Shown: positions 6,330 to 13,437 of the stretch, one piece after another
Numbering within the stretch: position 1 is the first letter of the stretch
How the letters are laid out: the number at the start of each line of letters is the position of its first letter
Assembly: GCF_900659615.1 (NCBI RefSeq)
Contig: NZ_CAACUY010000074.1
Span: 1 to 37,505, forward strand
From: Actinomadura fibrosa
GTDB taxonomy: Bacteria > Actinomycetota > Actinomycetes > Streptosporangiales > Streptosporangiaceae
Direction of reading: 5' to 3'
Length of the DNA: 37,505 bases
Notes under the pieces: generated by a model
Told to the model about the DNA's origin: nothing
The model's input: the letters and a program-made list of their open reading frames with translations, nothing else
The model's database searches: none
Translations under genes and position numbers: made by a program

Positions 6330-7781
6330 TCAGGGGCGTCCCCTGATCTGGCGGAGGACGGCGGCGTCGGTGATCCGGCGGTCGGCGGCCAGCAGGAACG
6401 CCGTGCTGAGGATCAGCGTGAGCCGCTCGTCCTCGAAGGGCAGGAAGAGGCCCGCCCGGCCGAACCGGCGCGCCGGAACCGTGTGCGCGAGGACGCCGCC
6501 GGACTCCATGAGGACGGCGCCCGTGCCGAGGTGGATCCAGTACACGCGGTGGTCGCCGCGGACGCGCAGGAAGCGGTCCTCCACGACGCAGCGGTCGGCG
6601 ATCCTCGTCCGCGGCAGGACGAGGGCCAGCGCGTCCCGGCGGACCTCGGCGCTCGCGGACAGCGCCCCCGGCCCCGGCCGCTCCTCGCCGCCGGACAGCC
6701 CGCCCAGCCCCGGCCGCTCCGCGCCGCCGGACAGCCCGCCTGGCCCCGGCCGCTCCGGGCCACCGGACGGCTCGGAGTGGGCCTCCTCGGAGGCCGCATC
6801 GGTGACCAGGTCGACGTCGCGCATCGCCTCGCTGAACACCAGTGGCGGCACGTCCGCCGGCGGGACGTCCCGCCACCATCGGCCGTCCCGCCGCTGGAAG
6901 CGCACCGCGCCGGCCGTCACCTGCCGATCCCCGCCGCGGGCCGCGTACTCGAAGCACGCCCGCCACACCCCGCCCGCGAACACGCGCCGCATTTCGCCCT
7001 GAAGCAGACCACCGCCGGGCGTGCCGTGCGCGTGGGTGGGGGTGCTGGGTGGGGGCGAGTGCCAGCCGCGCTCCTCGAACAGGGCAAGTAGCCGTTCGCG
7101 GTCGGCGGTGCGGCCCGCGAACCGGCGGGACGGCGCCGCCGCGCCCCGCTCGGCCGCCGTCGGGACGTAGACCTCCCGGAACGCCTGCCGGAACGCCTGC
7201 CGCATGCGGTTGTCGACCACGAACCCGCGCCACGCGCGCACCGCGCCGGGACGGGCCGCGGCCGGGTGCCACAGCCGCACCGGCGCGCCGTGCGGCGGGA
7301 CGGGCAGCGCCCGCCCGTCCACCGTCACGAGCACGCCGTCGCCGGGCGTGGCGGTGTGCCGGACGCCGTCGCGGTCCTCGAACTCCCAGATCAGCGACCG
7401 GGCGACGACGCCCGTGACCGGGTGGTCGAGGAAGGCGCGGGACCACGGCGCGAACGGCCGCGCGCTGCCGTCCGCCAACAGTTCCTCCAGCCGGGCGCAC
7501 TCGGCGGCGAGGGTCGCGCCGACCTCCTTGACGAGGGCCTTGAGCTCCCTGATCTCGGTGGCGAACGGCGCCCTCAGCGCGGCCGGGACGGTCCGCAGCG
7601 GGCGCCCGTCGGCGCCGGTGAAGGTGAGCCGCACGGTCGCCGGGTCCTCGATCGCGAGCACCGCCTGGTAGCCGCCGAGGTCGCGGGCCAGCGACCCGTC
7701 CCGGTGCAGCCCGTGCGCGGGTGTCGCGCCCCGCGCCGGCGCGCCCGGCGTCCCCGGGCACGCCTGGAGATCGTCGAACAT
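6330..7781 (-). CDS. DUF4132-like protein, short form
   Basis: The 483-residue product matches DUF4132-type proteins from memory of their conserved stretches: FAPWSRAFLDHPVTGVVARSLIWEFED (about 110-136), the middle QAFRQAFREVYVPTAAE, PPLVFSEAMRDVDLVT (312-327), and the C-terminal LRVRGDHRVYWIHLGTGAVLME followed by LFLPFEDERLTLILSTAFLLAADRRITD. Full family members are often much longer (with extra N-terminal repeats), so this is a minimal form with only the C-terminal part. Residues 336-375 are a repetitive Gly/Pro linker absent from most relatives. The biochemical function of DUF4132 is not settled. The ATG at 7781 follows a CAAGAT box six bases away. Confidence 0.72.
   Translation of the reverse strand: MFDDLQACPGTPGAPARGATPAHGLHRDGSLARDLGGYQAVLAIEDPATVRLTFTGADGRPLRTVPAALRAPFATEIRELKALVKEVGATLAAECARLEELLADGSARPFAPWSRAFLDHPVTGVVARSLIWEFEDRDGVRHTATPGDGVLVTVDGRALPVPPHGAPVRLWHPAAARPGAVRAWRGFVVDNRMRQAFRQAFREVYVPTAAERGAAAPSRRFAGRTADRERLLALFEERGWHSPPPSTPTHAHGTPGGGLLQGEMRRVFAGGVWRACFEYAARGGDRQVTAGAVRFQRRDGRWWRDVPPADVPPLVFSEAMRDVDLVTDAASEEAHSEPSGGPERPGPGGLSGGAERPGLGGLSGGEERPGPGALSASAEVRRDALALVLPRTRIADRCVVEDRFLRVRGDHRVYWIHLGTGAVLMESGGVLAHTVPARRFGRAGLFLPFEDERLTLILSTAFLLAADRRITDAAVLRQIRGRP
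6657..6776 (-). repeat. 36-bp in-frame tandem repeat inside the DUF4132-like gene
   Basis: Three imperfect 36-bp units encode SGGPERPGPGGL, SGGAERPGLGGL and SGGEERPGPGAL. They form a flexible linker between the middle and C-terminal conserved blocks. The repeat keeps the reading frame and could vary in copy number between strains. Confidence 0.8.
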
Positions 7782-7787
7782 GTCGCG

Positions 7788-7793
7788 ATCTTG
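7788..7793 (-). promoter_or_regulatory. Candidate leaderless -10 box, CAAGAT
   Basis: On the minus strand CAAGAT is followed by six bases and the ATG of the DUF4132-like gene. The MerR gene at 30298 has the same CAAGAT-N6-ATG arrangement. Confidence 0.35.
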
Positions 7794-7906
7794 GCAGAAG
7801 GGCCCGGCGGAGCCGGGGCGTTTCCCGCGACCCGCGCCCCCTGTTCAGCCGACAGCCGGGTCATTACGCTCGGGGAAACCCCAGCAGAACGAGATTCGGG
7901 ACGGCC

Positions 7907-9376
7907 ATGACGCACAGCGTGGTGATCATCGGGAGCGGGTTCGGCGGGATAGGGATGGCGATCCGGCTGCGGCAGGCCGGGATCGAGGACGTGGTGGTCC
8001 TGGAGAAGGCCGACGGCCTCGGCGGGACCTGGCGGGACAACACCTACCCGGGCGCCGCCTGCGACGTCCCGTCCCACCTCTACTCCTTCTCGTTCGAGCG
8101 CAAGACGGACTGGACGCGCCGGTTCCCGCCGCAGCGGGAGATCCTCGACTACCTGTGGCACTGCGCCCGCAAGTACGGCGTGCTCGACAAGGTCCGCTTC
8201 GGCACCGAGGTCACCGAGGCCCGCTTCGACGAGGACGCGGCGCTCTGGCGGGTGTCCACGGCCGGCGGCGAGCTGGAGGCGCGCGTGCTGGTCTCCGCGT
8301 GCGGGCAGCTCAACCGCCCGGAGCTCCCGCCGATCGAGGGCGTCGGCTCCTTCGCCGGGACGAGCTTCCACTCCGCCCGCTGGGACCACGGCGCGGAGCT
8401 GGCCGGCAAGCGGATCGCGGTCGTCGGGACGGGCGCGAGCGCGATCCAGATCGTCCCGGAGATCGCGAAGGAGGCGGCGGAGCTGCGGCTGTTCCAGCGG
8501 TCGGCGCCCTACGTCATCGACAAGCCCGACCGCGAGTACCGGACGTGGGAGCAGGCCGTCCTGCGGAGGGTGCCCGTCCTGTACACGCTGAGCCGCGCGC
8601 GGATCTACGCCCTCTACGAGTCGCGGGCGCTCGGGTTCGTGAAGTACCCGAAGCTGATGGGGGCGCTGGAGAAGCGGTTCCGGGAGACGCTGGACGAGGG
8701 CGTCCCCGACCCCGCCCTGCGCGCGGCGCTCGTCCCCGACTATCGGATGGGCTGCAAGCGGATCCTGATCTCCAGCGACTACTATCCGGCGCTGACCAGG
8801 CCGAACGTCGAGCTGGTCACCGCGCCGATCGAGCGGGTCACGCCGTCGGGGATCCGGACGGCGGACGGCCGCGAGCACCCGGCCGACGTCATCGTCTACG
8901 CCACCGGGTTCAGCACGAGCGGGTTCCTCGCCCCGATGAAGGTCGTCGGGCGCGGCGGGTGGGAGCTGAACGAGGCGTGGCGGGACGGCGCGGAGGCGCA
9001 CCTCGGCATCACCGTCAGCGGCTTCCCGAACCTGTTCCTGCTGTACGGGCCGTACACCAATCTCGGGCACAACTCGATCATCTACATGCTGGAGTCGCAG
9101 TTCCGGTACGTCCTCGGCTGCGTGGACGCGCTGCGGCGGCACCGGCTCGACTGGATCGACGTCCGCCCGGACGTCCAGGACGCCTTCACCCGCGAGATGC
9201 AGGACCGCCTGCGCTCGACCGTGTGGGAGGCGGGCTGCAAGAGCTGGTACATGAACGAGAGCGGCAAGGTCGTCAACAACTGGCCCGGGTTCACGTTCGC
9301 CTACCGCCGCGCCACGCGCCGCCCTGATCCGCGCCACTTCCACGTCCGGCGCGCCCAGGGTGCTACCGCTCGGTAG
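7907..9376 (+). CDS. Baeyer-Villiger-type FAD/NADPH monooxygenase
   Basis: This 489-residue flavoprotein has two Rossmann motifs, GSGFGG (10-14 region) for FAD and GTGASA (174-179) for NADPH. Between them lies the Baeyer-Villiger fingerprint FxGxxxHxxxW as FAGTSFHSARW (149-159). It also has GGTWRDNTYPGAACDVPSHLY, typical of these enzymes, and the late YATGF motif. It should insert oxygen next to a ketone or oxidise a heteroatom, using O2 and NADPH. The ATG at 7907 was chosen because the FAD motif follows within ten residues. It is followed 24 bp later by an SDR in the same direction, but a separate leaderless promoter is likely there. Substrate unknown. Confidence 0.9.
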   Translation: MTHSVVIIGSGFGGIGMAIRLRQAGIEDVVVLEKADGLGGTWRDNTYPGAACDVPSHLYSFSFERKTDWTRRFPPQREILDYLWHCARKYGVLDKVRFGTEVTEARFDEDAALWRVSTAGGELEARVLVSACGQLNRPELPPIEGVGSFAGTSFHSARWDHGAELAGKRIAVVGTGASAIQIVPEIAKEAAELRLFQRSAPYVIDKPDREYRTWEQAVLRRVPVLYTLSRARIYALYESRALGFVKYPKLMGALEKRFRETLDEGVPDPALRAALVPDYRMGCKRILISSDYYPALTRPNVELVTAPIERVTPSGIRTADGREHPADVIVYATGFSTSGFLAPMKVVGRGGWELNEAWRDGAEAHLGITVSGFPNLFLLYGPYTNLGHNSIIYMLESQFRYVLGCVDALRRHRLDWIDVRPDVQDAFTREMQDRLRSTVWEAGCKSWYMNESGKVVNNWPGFTFAYRRATRRPDPRHFHVRRAQGATAR

Positions 9377-9387
9377 CCGGACCGCCC

Positions 9388-9393
9388 TAGGCT
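9388..9393 (+). promoter_or_regulatory. Candidate leaderless -10 box, TAGGCT
   Basis: TAGGCT plus seven bases (CGGGGGC) leads to the ATG of the SDR gene. The stretch GGCTCGGGGGCATG recurs exactly in front of the epimerase gene at 12076. Confidence 0.45.
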
Positions 9394-9400
9394 CGGGGGC

Positions 9401-10168
9401 ATGCCGACCGCCTTCATCACCGGCGCGACCGCGGGCATCGGCGCCGCCTTCGCCCGCCGCCTCGCGTCCGACGGATTCGACCTGGTCCTGCTCGCCCGCG
9501 ACGCCGAGCGCCTCGAACGCTCCGCCGCCGACCTGTCCGGAAGGTACGCCGTACGGGCCGAGACGCTGCGCGCCGACCTGTCCACCGAGGAGGGCCTGAC
9601 CGCCGCCGAGGAGCGGGCCCGCGCGGGCGTGGACCTGCTCGTCAACAACGCCGGCTTCGGCAACCGGGGCGTCTTCCTCGACGTCCCCGTGGCGGACGAG
9701 CTGACCATGCTGAAGGTGCACTGCGAGGCCGTGCTGCGGCTCACGCACGCGGCCCTGCCCGGGATGCTGGAGCGGGGGCGCGGCGGCGTCGTCAACGTGT
9801 CCTCCGCGGCCGCGTTCGCGACCCGCGGCACCTACGGCGCGTCCAAGGCGTGGGTGGTGAACTTCAGCCAGGGCGTCGCCGCCGACATCGCCGGGCGCGG
9901 GCACGGCAGGGTCCGGGTGATGGCCCTGTGCCCCGGGTTCGTGCACACCGAGTTCCACGAGCGCGCCCAGATGGACGTATCGGACGTCCCGAAGTTCATG
10001 TGGCTGGAACAGGACACCGTCGTCGACACCGCCCTGCGCGACCTGCGCCGCGGCGTCCAGGTCAGCATCCCGGGCGCCCAGTACAAGGCCATCGTCGGGA
10101 TCAGCAGGCTGCTCCCCCGCGAGCTGATCGCCCGCATGTCGTCCAACACGGGCCGCAAATACGATTGA
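9401..10168 (+). CDS. Classical short-chain dehydrogenase/reductase
   Basis: This 255-residue SDR has TGATAGIG (7-14) for NAD(P) binding, NNAG at 82-85, the active-site serine in VNVSS (134-135), and the YGASK catalytic pair Tyr145 and Lys149. A CPGFVHTEF stretch follows, as in dehydrogenases/reductases related to those for long-chain acyl or keto substrates. It is placed just behind the Baeyer-Villiger-type enzyme, a common alcohol-to-ketone partner, but a TAGGCT leaderless box suggests it can be transcribed on its own. Cofactor preference (Arg33 after the second strand hints at NADP) is inference. Confidence 0.9.
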   Translation: MPTAFITGATAGIGAAFARRLASDGFDLVLLARDAERLERSAADLSGRYAVRAETLRADLSTEEGLTAAEERARAGVDLLVNNAGFGNRGVFLDVPVADELTMLKVHCEAVLRLTHAALPGMLERGRGGVVNVSSAAAFATRGTYGASKAWVVNFSQGVAADIAGRGHGRVRVMALCPGFVHTEFHERAQMDVSDVPKFMWLEQDTVVDTALRDLRRGVQVSIPGAQYKAIVGISRLLPRELIARMSSNTGRKYD

Positions 10169-10287
10169 CCGGGCCGTCAAGGATCTTGGTCTTGTCACGC
10201 GGCGGGTGACGAGGCAGGCTGGCGGAGAGGTCGCCCGGAAGGCGCACCGCGCGACGCCCGCCCCCGTCGTCCGCCGAAAGGTCCCCG

Positions 10288-11253
10288 ATGGGCCACGACC
10301 TGGGCTACGCAGCCCTCGCCTTCGTCGCGACCACCGTCTACTACATCGCCTTCCTCGTCTTCCGGGTCTCCGCGCGGCGGATGCCGCCGCTGCGCGGCAG
10401 CCGCCCGTTCCACGTCGCCCGGCTGATGCTCACCGACCCCGTGTGGCTCGGCGGCGGGCTGCTGCTGTTCCTCGGGCTCGGCTACGAGGTGGTCGCGTTC
10501 TCGGCGCTGCCGCTGCCGGTCGCGCAGCCCATCTTCGCGCTCAGCCTCGTCCTGCTGATCGGCTGCGCGGTGCGCTTCCTCGGCGAGCGGCTGAGCGCCC
10601 TGGAGCTGGCGAGCGTCGCGCTGTTCGTCCTCGCCACCGTGCTGATCGGCCTGTCGGCCGGGTCCGACGCCGAGCCCCGCGCGGACGCCACGCTCACCGG
10701 CACCCTCACCGCGCCCTGGACGATGCTCGCGATCTGCGCGCCCGCCGTCGCCGCCGCCGGGCTGGTCTGGCTGGTCGGCGACCGCCGCGCGAGCGGCCGG
10801 CACGCCCGCAGGCTCGCCGGGGTCGCCTACGGCATCGGCGCGGGCGCCTGCGCCGGGCTCGCCGAGGCCGGCATCCGCGGCATCTCGATCGTGTACGCGG
10901 ACACCGGCAGCGTGCGGGCCGTGCTGGAGTCCGCCTACCCGTACCTGACGGTCGGCCTCGCCGCGATCGCGCTGGGCCAGCTCCAGGTCGCGCTCCAGCG
11001 CTGCCGCGTCGCGATCGTCGCGGTCGTGCTGACCGTGATCGGCCGCACCTACCTGATCGTGAGCAGCACGGTCCTGTTCGGCGAGGAGTGGCCGGACGAC
11101 GACCTGCCGTTCGCCCTGCGCACGGGCGGCTTCGTGCTGGCGCTCGTCGCGCTCGTCATGTTCCCGCGCTACGAGCGCCCCGGCGCCGCCGGGCCGGCGG
11201 CCGCACGGAACGGGCCGGCGCCCGAGGGGAAGGGCGTGCGCGCCGTACCTTGA
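10288..11253 (+). CDS. DMT/EamA-like multi-pass membrane protein
   Basis: The 321-residue product is hydrophobic throughout, with about nine predicted membrane helices, for example residues 5-25, 52-72, 78-96, 104-122 and 143-163. It has a polar break at about 125-140 and a disordered Ala/Pro/Arg tail after 298. The layout of two similar halves and an EVVAFSALPLPVAQPIFAL stretch resembles small-molecule transporters of the drug/metabolite superfamily, in the branch with PF05653-like magnesium-transporter relatives. The substrate is unknown. The ATG at 10288 has GAAAGG upstream. It stands between an SDR and a secreted protease with no obvious shared task. Confidence 0.7.
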   Translation: MGHDLGYAALAFVATTVYYIAFLVFRVSARRMPPLRGSRPFHVARLMLTDPVWLGGGLLLFLGLGYEVVAFSALPLPVAQPIFALSLVLLIGCAVRFLGERLSALELASVALFVLATVLIGLSAGSDAEPRADATLTGTLTAPWTMLAICAPAVAAAGLVWLVGDRRASGRHARRLAGVAYGIGAGACAGLAEAGIRGISIVYADTGSVRAVLESAYPYLTVGLAAIALGQLQVALQRCRVAIVAVVLTVIGRTYLIVSSTVLFGEEWPDDDLPFALRTGGFVLALVALVMFPRYERPGAAGPAAARNGPAPEGKGVRAVP

Positions 11254-11258
11254 TCCCC

Positions 11259-11264
11259 TACATT
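11259..11264 (+). promoter_or_regulatory. Candidate leaderless -10 box, TACATT
   Basis: TACATT is followed by six bases (GCCGGA) and the protease ATG at 11271. It lies just past the stop of the membrane protein gene. Confidence 0.5.
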
Positions 11265-11270
11265 GCCGGA

Positions 11271-12056
11271 ATGGCCCTCCTCACCCGCCGGGCCCTCGGC
11301 ACGGCCCGTCCCGCCCGCCGGATCCTCGGCACGGCCCTGCTGGGCGCCTCCCTCTCGCTCCCCCTCGCCGCCTCCCCGGCGTCCGCCGTCGTCGGCGGGA
11401 CGCCCGCCCCCGCCGCCCGCTACCCGTGGCTCGGGGCCGTCGGCTCGCCGGTGTTCTTCGTCCGCCCCGCGGGCCAGTTCTGCGGCGGCGCCCTGGTCGG
11501 GCCCGACCGGCTGCTGACGTCCGCGCACTGCGTCGGCCTGCTACGCGACCTGCCCGGCCTGCTGAACGTGACGTTCGGCCGCGACGACCTGGCGGGCAAG
11601 GGCGGCGAGACCGTCGCGGTGAAGTCCGTCCGCGTCCATCCCGGCTACCGCGAGACCAAGTTCAAGGACGAGACCGTCCCGCACCACGACCTCGCCGTCC
11701 TCACGCTCGCGCGCCGGGTGAACCGCCCGGTCGTCGCTGTCGGCTCCCCCGGCTCGGCCCGGACCGGCCGGGTCGCGGGCTGGGGCACGACGTCCGAGGA
11801 CGACCTGTTCAACACCCGCCTGCGCGACGCCCAGGTGCCGCTGCCCGGCGACGCCGCCTGCCGCCGCGCCTACGGCGCCTCCTACGACCCGGCCGACATG
11901 GTCTGCGCCGGATCCCCGAAGGCCGACACCTGCCAGTTCGACAGCGGCGGCCCGCTGCTCGCCGCCGGGCGCCTCGCCGGCCTGACCTCCTGGGCCTACG
12001 GCTGCGCCCGCCCCGGCTACCCGGGCGTCTACGCGCGCCTCGACTCCCTGCCCTAG
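11271..12056 (+). CDS. Secreted trypsin-like serine protease (S1A), short C-terminus
   Basis: The 261-residue precursor has a signal peptide ending ASPASA (to 39), directly followed by VVGGT, the new N-terminus that activates S1 proteases. Removal of the signal peptide alone would therefore give active enzyme. The triad is His86 (TSAHC), Asp140 (HHDLAVL) and Ser225 (DSGGP). Asp219 at the base of the S1 pocket predicts cleavage after Arg or Lys. Two oddities appear. The usual Gly before DSGGP, which forms part of the oxyanion hole, is Phe223. The chain also stops at YARLDSLP, without the final helix (normally another 10-15 residues ending near a Trp-Ile). It may be slow or altered. A leaderless TACATT box precedes it. 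Confidence 0.85.
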   Translation: MALLTRRALGTARPARRILGTALLGASLSLPLAASPASAVVGGTPAPAARYPWLGAVGSPVFFVRPAGQFCGGALVGPDRLLTSAHCVGLLRDLPGLLNVTFGRDDLAGKGGETVAVKSVRVHPGYRETKFKDETVPHHDLAVLTLARRVNRPVVAVGSPGSARTGRVAGWGTTSEDDLFNTRLRDAQVPLPGDAACRRAYGASYDPADMVCAGSPKADTCQFDSGGPLLAAGRLAGLTSWAYGCARPGYPGVYARLDSLP

Positions 12057-12075
12057 GCGCGGAAGGCTCGGGGGC

Positions 12076-12987
12076 ATGCGGGTCCTGGTGACGGGCGCGG
12101 CGGGCTACGTCGGCTACGCGGTCGGACGGCGGCTCGTCGCGGCCGGGCACGACGTCCACGGGCTGGTCCGGCGGCCCGGGGCCGTGCTGCCGGACGGCGT
12201 CCGGCCCGTCCTCGGCGACCTGCTCGACCCCGCCGGGCTCCCGCGCGGCCCCTACGACGGCGTCTGCCACCTCGCGGCGCTCACCCGCGTCCGGGAGTCG
12301 TTCGCCGAACCGCTCCGCTTCTTCGCCGCCAACGTCCAGGGCACCGTCAACCTCCTGGAGGCCGTCGAGACGGCCCGCGTCGTGTACGGCTCGACGGCCG
12401 CCGTGTACGGCGCCCCCGCCCGGCAGCCGATCCCCGAGACGGAGGCCACCGCCCCGACCAGCCCGTACGGCGCGTCGAAGCTGGCGGCCGAGCAGGCCGT
12501 CCGGTTCCACGCCCGCACCGGTGCGATCGGCGCGGTCGTGCTCCGCACCTTCAACGTCGCGGGCTCGGTGGACGGCCGCCCCGACCCCGACGAGACCCGG
12601 CTGATCCCGAAGGCCCTCGCCGTCGCCGCCGGGCGCGCCCCGCACCTGGAGGTCAACGGGGACGGCGCGGCGGTCCGCGAGTACCTGCACGTGGACGATC
12701 TCGCCGCCGCGCACGTCCGCGCCCTGGAGGCCGTGCGCCCCGGCGGCGAGGACGTCTACAACGTCGGCGGGGGCGCGGGCGCGTCCGTCCGCGAGGTGGT
12801 CGCCGCGGTGGAGCGGGTGACCGGACGGCCCGTCCCGACGCTGCGGCGCCCGCCGCAGCCCGAGCCGCCGCTGCTGGTGTGCGACGGCGCCGCGATCCGC
12901 GCCGCCCTCGGCTGGCGGCCGGCCCGCTCCGCCCTCCCGGAGATCATTCGGAGCTCCTGGGACGCTCTGACCCGCCGGGACGGATAA
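12076..12987 (+). CDS. NAD-dependent epimerase/dehydratase
   Basis: This 303-residue extended SDR has TGAAGYVG (6-13), HLAALTRV (65-72), the STAAVYG region with the active-site Ser/Thr at 106-107, and YGASK with Tyr131 and Lys135. The C-terminal block VREYLHVDDLAAAHVRALE is typical of UDP-glucose 4-epimerase-like enzymes. It should act on a nucleotide sugar, but the sugar is unknown. Its start is 19 bp past the protease stop. AAGGCT-N7-ATG may serve as a weak leaderless promoter. The stop codon TAA is part of the -10 box of the following gene. Confidence 0.87.
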   Translation: MRVLVTGAAGYVGYAVGRRLVAAGHDVHGLVRRPGAVLPDGVRPVLGDLLDPAGLPRGPYDGVCHLAALTRVRESFAEPLRFFAANVQGTVNLLEAVETARVVYGSTAAVYGAPARQPIPETEATAPTSPYGASKLAAEQAVRFHARTGAIGAVVLRTFNVAGSVDGRPDPDETRLIPKALAVAAGRAPHLEVNGDGAAVREYLHVDDLAAAHVRALEAVRPGGEDVYNVGGGAGASVREVVAAVERVTGRPVPTLRRPPQPEPPLLVCDGAAIRAALGWRPARSALPEIIRSSWDALTRRDG

Positions 12988-12990
12988 ACT
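12985..12990 (+). promoter_or_regulatory. Candidate leaderless -10 box, TAAACT
   Basis: TAAACT overlaps the stop codon of the epimerase gene and is followed by seven bases and the GTG start of the GroES-like gene. Confidence 0.5.
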
Positions 12991-12997
12991 TCCCAGC

Positions 12998-13318
12998 GTG
13001 TCCGAGCCGAAGTTCGAAGTCCAGATGCTCCACGACCGTGTCATGATCAAGGTCGAGAAGGACAGCGGTGAGCGCCGCAGCACCGGCGGGATCGTGATCC
13101 CCGCGACGGTGGAGCAGGCGAACCGCCTCGCGTGGGGTGAGGTCTGCGGTGTCGGCACGCACGCCCGCACCGTCAAGGTGGGCGACCGCGTCCTGTTCCA
13201 CCCCGGCGACCAGTTCGAGGTCGAGATCCAGGGCGAGAACTACCTGGTGATGCGCGAGCGCGACCTCCACGCCGTCGCCAGCGAACGCCCCGAGCACGGC
13301 ACCGGCCTCTACCTCTGA
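12998..13318 (+). CDS. Solitary GroES-like (Cpn10) protein
   Basis: The 106-residue protein follows the Cpn10 pattern: LHDRVMIKVEK at the first strand, a mobile-loop-like RRSTGGIVIP, then WGEVCGVGTHARTVKVGDRVLFHPGDQFEVEIQGENYLVMRERDLHAV. There is no chaperonin partner gene nearby, so it is a stand-alone copy. It may work with the housekeeping GroEL or have a separate job. Compared with classical GroES the roof-hairpin region between GIVIP and the GxV strand is altered (ATVEQANRLAWGEV). The GTG start at 12998 fits the TAAACT leaderless box; no ribosome site is seen. Its neighbour downstream is the IF-2-domain repeat protein. Confidence 0.82.
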   Translation: MSEPKFEVQMLHDRVMIKVEKDSGERRSTGGIVIPATVEQANRLAWGEVCGVGTHARTVKVGDRVLFHPGDQFEVEIQGENYLVMRERDLHAVASERPEHGTGLYL

Positions 13319-13437
13319 CCCCACCCTCCGGGCGGCGGCGCCCTCCCTTTTGTCCGGTCTTCGTCCGGTGGACGTCATGGTCGCCCACGGGCCGGAGCGG
13401 CAGAATCTTCCGCCAGGCACTTGGGGCAAGGGGGAGC

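Noticed and set aside
7574..10198. An 874-codon open frame on the minus strand across the monooxygenase and SDR genes
   Set aside because: It is the antisense shadow of two well-recognised plus-strand genes. Its product is Arg/Ala/Val-rich and matches no family; such frames are expected in very GC-rich DNA.
13319..13437. GGGCGGCGGCGCCC followed by TCCCTTTTG as a rho-independent terminator
   Set aside because: The stem is only four or five exact pairs, too weak to call, though the short T run is suggestive.
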